From a virus: 64,000 bases of DNA. Location of the stretch: positions 1 to 64,000 of IMG/VR virus record IMGVR_UViG_3300007512_000016; one strand, 5' to 3'. The position numbers were made by a program, and so were the translations under genes. Numbering within the stretch: position 1 is the stretch's first letter; the number at the start of each line of letters is the position of its first letter. A model generated the notes under the pieces. It made no database searches. It was not told the origin of the DNA and worked only from the letters and a program-made list of their open reading frames with translations. Shown here piece after piece: positions 7,869 to 16,190 of this stretch.

Positions 7869-8744
7869 TCAGCGAGTGATCGTCATCCGAGCGAGGCCCC
7901 GGGGGTTGTAGGCACCCAGACCGAGGTTCTCGAAAATACTGAAGCCGATGGTCCGGGCCTTCGGGTCGTCGGCCGAGAGCACCGTCAGCTCGGTGCGGAC
8001 GGGGATGCGGCCGAACATCTCGGGATCGCAACACACGTACACCGTGCCCACCGGGACGAGGCGGGAGGTCACGATCTGGCAGCCGTAGATGGTGCCGACG
8101 AGGCCGGTGCGGACCAGCTCCCGCTGGCTCTCGGGGTCGAACACGTCGCGGCCGAACTTCCGGATATCCGTGAAGTCCCGCTGGTTCATGTAGATCCGAG
8201 CGGCGTGGAGGTCGTGCCGCTCGACGAGACCCATCGCGTCAGCGATGACCGCGGCGGACAGCGGCGCGATGACGGGGATATCGGCGTTGGTGCCGCCCGC
8301 CACGGAGTCGAAGCCGTTGGTCGCGATGGCGTCCAGCACGGCGAAGACACGCTCGTCCTCGGCGGCCTGGACCTGCGACTTCGCGAGCACCTGGGCCCGG
8401 TCGATCATGTCGAACCGGCGTTCCTTGATCTGCGTGAGCGGGATCTCGGGGTTCGACGCGATCTCGAACAGGGGGAAGAGCACCCGACGCGGCTTCTGGA
8501 TGGCGAGGATGTTCTCACCTTCCTCGCCCACCACGTAGGCGGTGACTTCCGGATCCTTGTCGTAGATCGGGAGGGCTCCATCGGGGAGATCCTCGACGAG
8601 GAAGGTCTTGCGACCGACCGCCGAGTAGTCCCGACGCATCCGGAGGGGCTGCGTCATGGAGGCTGCGAGGCGAGCACGACCGCGGGGGGTCTTGATGTAC
8701 TCGCTGATGATCCGCTGCTTGACAGCGTTGCTTACCTTTGCCAT
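7869..8744 (-). CDS. Major capsid protein, HK97-like
   Basis: 291 residues from ATG 8744, with GGAGGG upstream. The long alpha/beta layout fits an HK97-fold capsid subunit: a basic N-terminal arm (TPRGRARLAASMTQPLRMRR), then DLPDGALPIYDKD, a P-domain-like helix (AQVLAKSQVQAAEDERVFAVLDAI), an A-domain with YMNQRDFTDIRKFG, and a closing strand set ending GLGAYNPRGLARMTITR. It lies after protease and scaffold-like genes, the canonical order, and its own terminator and leader suggest high expression. Codon use is markedly G/C-ending compared with neighbours, as in abundant proteins. Assignment rests on architecture and context, not a database match. Confidence 0.75.
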   Translation of the reverse strand: MAKVSNAVKQRIISEYIKTPRGRARLAASMTQPLRMRRDYSAVGRKTFLVEDLPDGALPIYDKDPEVTAYVVGEEGENILAIQKPRRVLFPLFEIASNPEIPLTQIKERRFDMIDRAQVLAKSQVQAAEDERVFAVLDAIATNGFDSVAGGTNADIPVIAPLSAAVIADAMGLVERHDLHAARIYMNQRDFTDIRKFGRDVFDPESQRELVRTGLVGTIYGCQIVTSRLVPVGTVYVCCDPEMFGRIPVRTELTVLSADDPKARTIGFSIFENLGLGAYNPRGLARMTITR

Positions 8745-8757
8745 TGTGTCTCCCTCC

Positions 8758-9420
8758 TCAGATGCGCTGGTCGAAGACGATCTCGGCCTGCGTGGCATCC
8801 GAGGGCATCTTGAGGATTCCGATGACGGTGGACGCCGACTGGCCGTGCTCGACCTCGGCAGCCACAGAAGCCACGTCCATCGTCTCAGTGTTGGTGAGAT
8901 CGTAGGACGGCTGGAGGTAGCCGTTGCGGCTCGCCACCAGGGAGAGGCCCGTCAGGTAGCTGATATCGTCGCCAGCGGATCCGGTGAGGCCGGTGCCGCT
9001 GAGGAGCTGGGTCTCAAAGAGCTGGCTGGCGTAGGTGCCCTGGCCGGAGACGTAGGGCCCCTTGCCGCTGGCGGACGCCGGCTGGTTCTCGAAAGAGTTG
9101 CCCGCCGCGTTGTTGATGAACAGCCCCAGGGGACGGACGATCAGCTCGTGGCTGGCGGTCGCGAGACCCTCGGCGTTGCCGCCGATGTAGTTGCTGCCCT
9201 CATCGGGGCGGGTGAAGGCCACCGAGCCGCTGAGGACGCCCAGGAGGCTGGTGTCCACGTTGGAAGCGATGGTAGAGGTTGCGGTGACGATCGGCGGGTT
9301 GGTCTGCGTGAAGCTATCATCGGTCAGGATGCCCACCGAGTTGTTGATCCCCTTGTAGAGGATCCTCAGGGCGCTGCTCGACTCAGTCCACGCACCGCTC
9401 GCCTGTCCAAGCAAAGCCAT
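8758..9420 (-). CDS. Capsid-associated structural protein
   Basis: 220 residues, ATG with GGAGAAATC upstream, 13 nt before the capsid gene and in the same transcription unit. The sequence is rich in Ser, Thr, Gly, Ala and Asn, has no Cys and no catalytic motif, and contains many short beta-prone segments (NNSVGILTDDSF, VASRNGYLQPSYDL). Co-expression with the major capsid protein and its size suggest a head decoration or stabilisation protein present at comparable copy number. This is inferred from context. Codon bias is strong, as in the capsid gene. Confidence 0.65.
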   Translation of the reverse strand: MALLGQASGAWTESSSALRILYKGINNSVGILTDDSFTQTNPPIVTATSTIASNVDTSLLGVLSGSVAFTRPDEGSNYIGGNAEGLATASHELIVRPLGLFINNAAGNSFENQPASASGKGPYVSGQGTYASQLFETQLLSGTGLTGSAGDDISYLTGLSLVASRNGYLQPSYDLTNTETMDVASVAAEVEHGQSASTVIGILKMPSDATQAEIVFDQRI

Positions 9421-9440
9421 GATTTCTCCGGGCTCGTGCT

Positions 9441-9454
9441 CCCTGTTTACAGGG
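9441..9454 (-). promoter_or_regulatory. Small leader hairpin upstream of capsid operon
   Basis: CCCTG and CAGGG flank a TTTA tetraloop, extended by T/A pairs, about 20 nt upstream of the ATG at 9420. It leaves GGAGAAATC free for ribosomes. A short 5' stem like this commonly stabilises late phage mRNA; that role is inferred. Confidence 0.4.
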
Positions 9455-9500
9455 GAGAGGGGGTTGAGTTTGATTCACCCGCTCAGACCGACCGGGTTCA

Positions 9501-9529
9501 CCTATACATGTTTGTCGTATTTACATGTT
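9501..9529 (-). promoter_or_regulatory. Candidate promoter of capsid operon with direct repeat
   Basis: On the minus strand AACATGTA occurs twice with a period of 17 bases (9529-9522 and 9512-9505), the second running into TATAGG. A -10-like TATAGG preceded by a direct repeat at near -35 spacing, just downstream of the scaffold gene terminator, makes this the likely start of the capsid transcription unit. The element could also bind an activator. Confidence 0.4.
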
Positions 9530-9564
9530 ATCGAGACTTTCAGCCCATCCCGAGGGGGCTCACG

Positions 9565-9598
9565 CTCCCCTGAGGCGAAACTCGCCGCCCCAGGGGGA
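9565..9598 (-). terminator. Terminator hairpin after scaffold-like gene
   Basis: CCCCTGAGGCG and CGCCGCCCCAGGGG pair with a small bulge around AAACT, starting about 12 nt after the stop at 9609. It would separate scaffold transcription from the capsid unit. There is no clear U-run. Confidence 0.6.
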
Positions 9599-9608
9599 CG
9601 CAATCAAA

Positions 9609-10925
9609 TCAGGAGAACACCTGACTGATATCGGGCTTGGTCTCCCAGAGACCTTCCAGGTCCACGTCCGCGGACGCGGTGCGGACCTGAGCACCCACGG
9701 TCTTCGGACCCTTGGACGCCTTGCGGGGGCGGGGGGTCTGAGCGGCGGCCTTGTTGATGGTGTCCGCGGCGGTGGAGTCGGACTCCAGGCCCATCGAGGA
9801 GCGGGCCTCCTCCGCGAAGATGGCGGAGAGCACCGAGTCATCCTCAGGGTAGGGGACCTCGTCGCTCATGAGGCCCATCGGGTCCTCGGCCATGCCCATG
9901 TCGAGCATGTCCTCTTCCTCGGGCTCCGCGAGCAGATCGTCCAGGCCCATGTCCGCCATCTCACCGCAGGCAGCCTTGTCAGCCTCCTCGGCAGCCTTGC
10001 CGGTCTCAGCGACCTCCTCGGCCTTCTTCCCGGCGTCGTCGTCGGACTCCCCGCTGTCATCGTCGGAGTCATCCTCGCTGTCGTCGTCGGAGTCATCCTC
10101 CTCTTCCGCGAGCATCTGCTGAAGGAGGGCCTCATCGGGATCGATCTCGGCCTTCTTCCCAGCGGTCTCCTCCGCGAGCATCTGCTGAAGCAGAACCTCA
10201 TCGGGATCCGAAGCGGCCTTCTCTTCAGCGAGCATCTGCTGAAGGAGGGCCTCATCGGGATCGGGGCGAGCCGCCTCTTCCGCCAGCATCTTCTTGAGGA
10301 GAGCCTCGTCGGAATCGACCTCCTCGGCCTTCTTCTCGACGGGGGTCTCGACCGCCGCGGGAGCGACCTCGGCCTTCTTCGCAGTCATGAGACCCTGGAC
10401 GGAAGCCGCGAGGCTCTGGACCAGGGAGGTCAGCTCCGCGATCTTCTGGTCCGACGCGGTGACCTGGGTCTCCGCCTTCTTGCCCTCATCCACCTCTTCC
10501 TCCTCTTCCTCATCGGCCGCGAGGCGGCTGAGGCTCTGATCGATCGCCGTGTCGGCCATGTCCATGAAGGTGAGGGCCTGATCCTCGATCGCGGCGGTGT
10601 CGGTGCCGGGGGGGAGCATGGCTTCAGCCAACCGGATGCACTTGGCAGCCTTCTCCGTAGCGGCGACGCGGATCTGATCCGCGGCGGCTTTCTCCGCGGG
10701 GTGCCAGCCACTCTCGGAGGGCTGGGCGGGGGGCTTACCCTCGGGGTAGGGGGGCTGAGCTACGTCTTCCTTCCACTTGGAAGTGTCGCCGTTCTCGTAG
10801 TCGTGGAGGCCCGGATCCTCGGACTGGTGGGCGGGGTGCCAACCGCTCTCAGTGGGCTGTGCAGGAGGCAGAGCGGCGGCCTTGTCCTCGCCCTGCTTCT
10901 GGGTCATGCGCTGTCGCTTGGACAT
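9609..10925 (-). CDS. Acidic scaffold-like prohead core protein
   Basis: 438 residues from ATG 10925 with AGGAG upstream. The N-terminal part has two copies of a QP-[T/S]-ESGWHPA element. A helical segment (~75-140) follows, then four near-identical repeats of DPDEALLQQMLAEE separated by short linkers, then a Ser/Asp tract (DDDSEDDSDDDSG), and a C-terminus rich in Met and Asp. The protein is extremely acidic, helical and repetitive, and lies between the prohead protease and the major capsid protein. That is the position and character of phage scaffolding or prohead core proteins, which guide capsid assembly and are then degraded. No motif confirms it. Confidence 0.65.
   Translation of the reverse strand: MSKRQRMTQKQGEDKAAALPPAQPTESGWHPAHQSEDPGLHDYENGDTSKWKEDVAQPPYPEGKPPAQPSESGWHPAEKAAADQIRVAATEKAAKCIRLAEAMLPPGTDTAAIEDQALTFMDMADTAIDQSLSRLAADEEEEEEVDEGKKAETQVTASDQKIAELTSLVQSLAASVQGLMTAKKAEVAPAAVETPVEKKAEEVDSDEALLKKMLAEEAARPDPDEALLQQMLAEEKAASDPDEVLLQQMLAEETAGKKAEIDPDEALLQQMLAEEEDDSDDDSEDDSDDDSGESDDDAGKKAEEVAETGKAAEEADKAACGEMADMGLDDLLAEPEEEDMLDMGMAEDPMGLMSDEVPYPEDDSVLSAIFAEEARSSMGLESDSTAADTINKAAAQTPRPRKASKGPKTVGAQVRTASADVDLEGLWETKPDISQVFS
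10101..10320 (-). repeat. Tandem coding repeats in scaffold-like gene
   Basis: Four units encode D-P-D-E-A-L-L-Q-Q-M-L-A-E-E or close variants. The DNA is nearly identical between units (CATCTGCTGAAGGAGGGCCT recurs), so the array probably expands and contracts by recombination. Adjacent DNA at 10030-10105 is a GAC/TCG-rich Asp-Ser tract. Confidence 0.8.
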
Positions 10926-10935
10926 GAGTAGACTC

Positions 10936-13900
10936 CTAGGGGGTCTTGTTGGGGGGGCTCTCCAGCAGGGAGAGGAGACTTCCAAGGCGTCGGAACACCT
11001 TGACTTCTGGGATACCAAAGCGGCGTCCCGTGTGATCCTGACACGCCAAGAGGAAGCGAGCCGGGTTGTCGCGGTATGCCTGCCCTCCAACCCGGAGGGC
11101 AGTCAGGTAGGTGTCCCGAGGCTGAACACAGCCAAACTCAGCATCCAGAAGAGCGACCTTGTTGATGAGATCGGTCTCGGAACTCGCGGTACGGAGGAGA
11201 ACCCTCTCTACCCGCTCCTGAGCTTGCTTGTGAAGATTGTCGTTGGTGTGGACTTCATCCGAGGATGGAGGCTTCTCGTCCTCCAAATCCTTCTCAATGT
11301 CCTCACGAACATCCTTGATGAGCTTCTCCTTGAGCTTCTCCTTGGTCTTGTCCAAGGGACGCGCAGGGGACTTCGGAGAATCCTGCTCTTCCTCGCCATC
11401 CTCCGGATCACCGAAGTCGAAGGCTAGAGCCGCCGCTCGCGGCATCCCCCCCTCAGTCCAGGTCGGGGGAGGAGAGGAGAGCACATCTTGGAGAGTCTTG
11501 TTGTGGGGAATCGCCTGAGTAGGAGAAAGAACGTTCCGGAGAACGGCTCCCTTGAACGCAGGATTCCCCACCCAGGAAGCCTCAATGAACACCACTCCGC
11601 CAGTGTCATCCAGGGAATGATGCCCGCAATTATGTACGGCAATCCCTTCCGCCAGATACGAATGATCGGTGTCCACTGCGATGTTGTGAACCTTCCCCTT
11701 ATAGGACTCCGTCCACACATCCCGGACCCGGTACAGCATGTACCCCTCATGGGTACGCCATGCCGGGGTCAAACCTCGACTACCAACCTCAGTCAATCCG
11801 AAAAACGCCGTGGCCTCATCAGAAGGCTGGATGTGCAGTTCATGACGAGCACGGAATCCGTCAGACCCAACAGGCACCGCTGTCCCGTTGACGACTTGCT
11901 GAAGCTCTACACATTGACCCTCGAAAATCACTTGCCGTCGGGTCCAGAAACCACACCGAGCAGCCACCACTTGCATCTGGCTGATCAGGGTCTCCGACAC
12001 GGACGACACAGAATGGCGACCTCGGGTGTCAACGGTGCCGTCCCCCCAGAGGTAAGATCGAAGCATCGATGCTTGCAGGGTTTTGGGCCAGAGAATTGCA
12101 TCCTCCGAGAGCCTCTTGGAACCGGAATACTCCCCGGCGTGCTTATAGAACCAGTCGGCAGCACTTCGGTTCGTATAGCAGACGACCAACTTCTTGCCGG
12201 GCTCCGCAACCCGGTCAAAGCAATGAACCCGGGCTAGATTAAACCAATCAGCCGGAGCACCACTCAGCCGCTCCCACACGAGAGCGTTGGTCCCGGAGGC
12301 CCCGAATTGCGTCTTCTCCGAAGCACGAAGCCTCCGACTCGAAACGAGTCCCTCTGACCTGAGCCCCGACAAAGCCAGTTGAATTGTCTTCTCTCGCAAC
12401 CCCAATCTACGAGAAACCTGTCGAGTCGTTGCGGGGATCGCCAGAGCTTCCAACAGCCGGACCTTCGTGGCCTTCTGGAGGTTGAACTCGGGAGTAAAGC
12501 ACTTGCTCAGGAGGGAAGCCAGGGCTTCCGCAACACCCACCTCATCCTCTGCATTAAGGGTGAGTTGAATGCCCACCCGCTGCCCATCCTTCTTGATGTA
12601 GCAGCCCTCAGCCAAGAACCATCCCAGGAGCCGTGCCCTGTCCTCATCCACATCCTCCGGAACCACCACACCCTGCGGGGCCGGCATCGCCACCATGTCC
12701 CCAACCCTCACGTTCCCGGCTTCGACAAAGTCAAAAGAGGGCGCATCCAAGGACACGACATTCGTAGGGTTGTGCCCTGGGGCATACTTACGAGTATATT
12801 CCCCCCGTGCAAAGGTCTTGCGGACGCTCTTAAGCTTGATGCCGCAACCACAGGCACACACATCATTCTGGCTGATAACCCAGAAGGGGTGGTTGGGGGT
12901 GCTCCGTAGCGTTTGCGGGAGACCCACCAAGTCCAAGGCTACCAGATCACCATCAAAGTCCCGCTCGAAAATCTCAACGACCTCACGTCGGTGCCCCGTG
13001 TGGGAGAGAACCACATCCCCAACTTGGAGATCCTCAATGGCTACCCGACTCCCATCTCCGATTGAGACTCGGATGCCAGGAGGGAAACACAGCTCCGCGA
13101 TGACTCGACGCTGACCTTGACTGTCGTAGAAGGTATCGAGTTTGTGGTACCGGATGCAGTCGCAGGTATCCGTGTCATCCACGGCGACGTTGCCGCACTT
13201 CGTACACTGAGTCGTCTGGGTTGTGCAGCCCATCGAGAGCGTGCCCATCTTCCCGGATTCAATATCCGTGACAAGCTGGGTGTGCTTCCGGTCAGTCGCG
13301 ACCAGAATATCCACGTAGACCGACCGACCGATATCCCTCGCGGCGGCGTCGATAATCCTGCCCTTGGACAGCTCCTCTACCTGGACATGCTCGCAGTTAT
13401 GTACTGCGATTCCGTAATCGATAACGTAGCTGTGATCGCCCTCGACCTCAATATTGTAGACCTTTCCACGGAAAGGAAGAGTCTCATTAGAAGCCACTCG
13501 ATGAGTGCGGCAGCCACCCCACCAAGCCAACTCCGACCGCTTCCGCTTCGCCGTCGCATCAAACAACGGGGTGCCCCACCTTGGGGTTGCCGAAGCCACT
13601 TGCGAAGTAGAGCCCTTGGAGACAACCAGCGTCCAGACGTGGTGACGAGGAACTACATCAAAGGACCTATCTTCGCCCCCGATGGTCATCACAACACGAC
13701 TCTGGACTTCCCCAATCTTCTGGGGCTCAAACATAACAAAAGACTTGACACCAGCCAGCTCAGCCACCCGCTGCATTTGCTGAGCGAGAGCTTCAGAGGT
13801 GGTGGTTCCACGCAGACGAAGGGTGGCCTTATGGAGGTTCCCGTCCCCAGCCAACCAAGCGGCCAGGAGACGGAGCAAGGACTCCTCATCCCAGGAGAAA

Positions 13901-14997
13901 ACCTCTTCCGACAGCCGCTTATCCGCAGCCCGGTGCCCGCCCAGGGACACCATTCGACGGGATGCCTCCGCGGAGTATACCCGCACTTGAATGCCGGTCT
14001 GAACCGTAGCCACCGTCACGGAGCTTGGGTTCAGCACTGCGTAAGCCAGAGACTCAGCACGGCGAGCCAGATCAACTTCGTGGTGCCCGAAGGCGAGCAC
14101 GAAGCCCTGATCCGAACTCGGAGACAAAGGGCATCCCTCAGCCAAGTAGTACCCTAGCAACTCAGCTAGGCCCGGATCCGAATGAGTGCCAGCCTCTCGG
14201 ACGGGACCCAGAACCCGGTCCCCTACCCGCATCTGATCAGCACGAACCCAAGTGGATTCAGCCTTGAAATCCTTGAGAGAGTGCTTGTCGCCCCGTAGAG
14301 CCTTAGCCACCTGATCTTTGTAATAACGGGTAGTGCTGGACGCCTTGGAACCTGACCGTGGTTTGACGGGTGCCGAAGAGACTTGAATCCCTCGGAAGGG
14401 ATGGTTGCCCGTCACCAACACCGGATCCTTAAATCGGTCGAATCCGATAGCGTGAATGTCCCCTTCGTAATCCCGCTCGAACTTATGAGTTACTGCCTGA
14501 CAAGCACCCGTATGGGTTACCACACGGTCCCCCACCTGGACTTCCTCGATAGCCTTGTAAGTGCCATCCGACAGGAGAATGCCGGTACCAGCCGCGAAGC
14601 AGAAGTTGTGGGAACCAATGAACGTGGGGTAGCTCGCCAGGAGCACCTTCCTCGACCACGCATCCCCGTTGTTGTTGACCAGATCAGAGCACGCCGGATT
14701 GATGTAGTAAGCACCCCATCGACGATCGATGGTCTTGCTGCCCACCCGCACCTTGCCCAGCTTGGCGCCCTGGACCTCCTCCACATCCACCGAAGCCACG
14801 ATCGTAGCGTGGGAGAGGAGATACCGATCAGGGTCGAACCGCTCCCCGAGAATCTCTGACGCCCGAGAGGCGAGATCATGAGAGGCAATCGGGGACGCGC
14901 CGCCCTTCTTCCGAGCCGCAGTCCGCACCCGACCCCAGCCCCGGGAAGAGATTCGCGGGTGTGTGACCCTGGCGTTGGCGAACTTACGGAAAGCCAT
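10936..14997 (-). CDS. Prohead protease with two inteins
   Basis: 1353-residue precursor. Removing inteins at residues 133-534 and 637-1123 leaves about 464 residues. The joined extein reads ...YPTFIGSHNF-CEHVQVEE, then SGKMGTLSMGC with CTKCG, then RVIAEL-CGHHSLDDTGG. A His in the first block and a Ser in the GTLSMGC strand fit the His/Ser pair of herpesvirus-type phage prohead proteases. C-x2-C pairs (CTKCG, TCDC) suggest a zinc knuckle. Both inteins sit next to the presumed catalytic region. The C-terminal ~150 residues are acidic and helical (DVREDIEKDLEDEK). The gene precedes the scaffold and capsid genes, as expected. The protease call rests on motif plus order. Confidence 0.7.
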   Translation of the reverse strand: MAFRKFANARVTHPRISSRGWGRVRTAARKKGGASPIASHDLASRASEILGERFDPDRYLLSHATIVASVDVEEVQGAKLGKVRVGSKTIDRRWGAYYINPACSDLVNNNGDAWSRKVLLASYPTFIGSHNFCFAAGTGILLSDGTYKAIEEVQVGDRVVTHTGACQAVTHKFERDYEGDIHAIGFDRFKDPVLVTGNHPFRGIQVSSAPVKPRSGSKASSTTRYYKDQVAKALRGDKHSLKDFKAESTWVRADQMRVGDRVLGPVREAGTHSDPGLAELLGYYLAEGCPLSPSSDQGFVLAFGHHEVDLARRAESLAYAVLNPSSVTVATVQTGIQVRVYSAEASRRMVSLGGHRAADKRLSEEVFSWDEESLLRLLAAWLAGDGNLHKATLRLRGTTTSEALAQQMQRVAELAGVKSFVMFEPQKIGEVQSRVVMTIGGEDRSFDVVPRHHVWTLVVSKGSTSQVASATPRWGTPLFDATAKRKRSELAWWGGCRTHRVASNETLPFRGKVYNIEVEGDHSYVIDYGIAVHNCEHVQVEELSKGRIIDAAARDIGRSVYVDILVATDRKHTQLVTDIESGKMGTLSMGCTTQTTQCTKCGNVAVDDTDTCDCIRYHKLDTFYDSQGQRRVIAELCFPPGIRVSIGDGSRVAIEDLQVGDVVLSHTGHRREVVEIFERDFDGDLVALDLVGLPQTLRSTPNHPFWVISQNDVCACGCGIKLKSVRKTFARGEYTRKYAPGHNPTNVVSLDAPSFDFVEAGNVRVGDMVAMPAPQGVVVPEDVDEDRARLLGWFLAEGCYIKKDGQRVGIQLTLNAEDEVGVAEALASLLSKCFTPEFNLQKATKVRLLEALAIPATTRQVSRRLGLREKTIQLALSGLRSEGLVSSRRLRASEKTQFGASGTNALVWERLSGAPADWFNLARVHCFDRVAEPGKKLVVCYTNRSAADWFYKHAGEYSGSKRLSEDAILWPKTLQASMLRSYLWGDGTVDTRGRHSVSSVSETLISQMQVVAARCGFWTRRQVIFEGQCVELQQVVNGTAVPVGSDGFRARHELHIQPSDEATAFFGLTEVGSRGLTPAWRTHEGYMLYRVRDVWTESYKGKVHNIAVDTDHSYLAEGIAVHNCGHHSLDDTGGVVFIEASWVGNPAFKGAVLRNVLSPTQAIPHNKTLQDVLSSPPPTWTEGGMPRAAALAFDFGDPEDGEEEQDSPKSPARPLDKTKEKLKEKLIKDVREDIEKDLEDEKPPSSDEVHTNDNLHKQAQERVERVLLRTASSETDLINKVALLDAEFGCVQPRDTYLTALRVGGQAYRDNPARFLLACQDHTGRRFGIPEVKVFRRLGSLLSLLESPPNKTP
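11629..13089 (-). mobile_element. Intein 2 in prohead protease, with LAGLIDADG domain
   Basis: Residues 637-1123 of the precursor (487 aa). Starts with Cys (CFPPGIRVSIGDGSR), has STPNHPF as the block B histidine, and ends GIAVHN before a Cys +1 residue. Homing-endonuclease helices are RARLLGWFLAEGC (~787-799) and MLRSYLWGDGT (~978-988), with a winged-helix-like segment (ATTRQVSRRLGLREKTI) between. A CACGCGIKLK cluster near 714-723 is an extra zinc-binding-like insert. Splicing residues are intact. Confidence 0.9.
13396..14601 (-). mobile_element. Intein 1 in prohead protease, with LAGLIDADG domain
   Basis: Residues 133-534 of the precursor (402 aa). Starts CFAAGTGILLSDG, has TGNHPF as the block B histidine, and ends YGIAVHN before Cys +1. 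LAGLIDADG helices are LAELLGYYLAEG (~278-288) and LLRLLAAWLAGDG (~374-386). All residues needed for splicing appear present, so it is probably active. It shares the ending AVHN-C with intein 2 but the endonuclease parts differ. Confidence 0.9.
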
Positions 14998-15512
14998 CAG
15001 AGCCCAGCCTCCTCATCACAACCATTGAGGTGACACCCATGGATGGCTGTGGGCTTGATCAAGAACGAGCACTCGTGCCCAGAGCAGCCATAGAGCCGCT
15101 GGCTCCGGCCCTCTTCCCGCTTGTAGATCATGGCTTTCAGGGACGAACCGCACCGAGGACAGGCGTAGCTGCGAGAGTCTTGCTCGCCCCTGGTTGCCCG
15201 GTACTGGCGATCTCGGGAAGCCCAATAGATCGCCTTACGAGCAAACGCCTTAGCAACCCTCTCCGGGTTGGGGGCACGGGACGCTTCCCGGTCCTTCGGA
15301 GGAGCCACCTCCGCGTTGCTCTGGTCCAGCCGCATGAGGTCTTCCACCGGGTAACGGATAGTCCCCGTGGGGAACTTCACGTCAACCATCCCGATCCCCT
15401 GGTAGACCTCGGTCACCCGACCCCGAGAGTTTGGGGTCCGGACCACGGACACCATGTCTCCCTCGCTGAAATCGCGAGCAAGAGACTGGTAATCGAGGGC
15501 GGAACGGACCAT
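14997..15512 (-). CDS. SH3/KOW-like and zinc-ribbon protein
   Basis: 171 residues; its TGA shares one base with the protease ATG (TGATG), so the two are coupled. Residues ~18-62 (GDMVSVVRTPNSRGRVTEVY, then VDVKFPTGTIRYPVEDL) look like an SH3/KOW-type beta barrel. Residues ~117-150 form a zinc ribbon: CPRCG, a basic hairpin, then YGCSGHEC. Such ribbons bind nucleic acid or protein. It sits directly upstream of the prohead protease, so it may take part in head assembly. No named family. Confidence 0.65.
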   Translation of the reverse strand: MVRSALDYQSLARDFSEGDMVSVVRTPNSRGRVTEVYQGIGMVDVKFPTGTIRYPVEDLMRLDQSNAEVAPPKDREASRAPNPERVAKAFARKAIYWASRDRQYRATRGEQDSRSYACPRCGSSLKAMIYKREEGRSQRLYGCSGHECSFLIKPTAIHGCHLNGCDEEAGL

Positions 15513-15521
15513 CCGTAGAAC

Positions 15522-16031
15522 TCAGGCGAAGAGGTTGTAGCCGTGGCTAAAAGGGGCTTCGGAAGCCTCCTTCTCCGTGGGAGGAGTGGAAGCTTCCTTC
15601 TCCTCAACAGGCTCCGCCGCAGCTTCCTTCTTCTCAGAATCCTCTGAACCGGCCTGGAGAACTTGAATCTCCCCCTGGAGTGTCGCCAGGGACGCCTGTA
15701 GCTCCTTGAGGCGAGCAAGCCGACCCGACTCTTGCTTGCGGCTCAGCTCCTCGTTGTCCACCTGAGTGAACTGCCCCTTCATATAGGACTCGTCCGACTC
15801 CATCTCCTCAGGACCGGGCTTGATCTCCCCGATCTCATCCGGAGCGATAGACGCTGCGTTGTCCGCTGCGACCTTCTCAATCCGATCCGAAAGGAGGTCT
15901 GTCCGATAGGCGTAATCCATCGCCACCTTCTCGGGAATCCCGAGAACAGCAAACTCACGCTGAACAACCTCAGCGATCCGCTCCATATCAGCCGTGACTC
16001 GCTTAGCACCCGCAAGGGTCAGCTTCGCCAT
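15522..16031 (-). CDS. Coiled-coil head-region protein
   Basis: 169 residues, ATG with GGAG seven to nine bases upstream. The N-terminal ~60 residues are helical (VVQREFAVLGIPEKVAMDYAYRTDLLSDRIEK). A second helix with heptad spacing (LARLKELQASLATLQGEIQV) is a probable coiled coil. The C-terminus is acidic and Pro-rich (EKKEAAAEPVEEKEASTPP) and ends FSHGYNLFA. It is transcribed just before the zinc-ribbon protein and protease. Function unknown; an assembly chaperone or internal head protein is possible. Confidence 0.65.
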   Translation of the reverse strand: MAKLTLAGAKRVTADMERIAEVVQREFAVLGIPEKVAMDYAYRTDLLSDRIEKVAADNAASIAPDEIGEIKPGPEEMESDESYMKGQFTQVDNEELSRKQESGRLARLKELQASLATLQGEIQVLQAGSEDSEKKEAAAEPVEEKEASTPPTEKEASEAPFSHGYNLFA

Positions 16032-16190
16032 TTGCTATCTCCACAGGTCATGCTCATACGCAAGCAGGGGTTTACTGCTGTCTGACCTATAGAGAGGGCT
16101 ATAAGGAGAATACCGCCAAAGTTACCCGCAGTTATTTACGGAGGGCGGTCTGAGTACCCGCAGACCTAACTCCCGAGCCCCTTTAGAAGA
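16032..16190. promoter_or_regulatory. Intergenic region with hairpins and candidate promoter
   Basis: This 159-bp gap holds a stem GGTCTG/CAGACC (16147-16152 and 16161-16166) shortly after the stop of the giant gene, a possible terminator. An element on the minus strand, TTATAGCCCTCTCTATAGG (16103-16085), could be a promoter. A small stem AGCAG/CTGCT lies at 16063-16079. No gene is seen. Confidence 0.4.

Noticed and set aside
9525-10931. Long plus-strand open frame (468 codons) opposite the scaffold-like gene
   Set aside because: It is leucine/glycine low-complexity, an antisense shadow of the Glu/Asp/Lys repeat frame. It has no good ribosome site and no motif.
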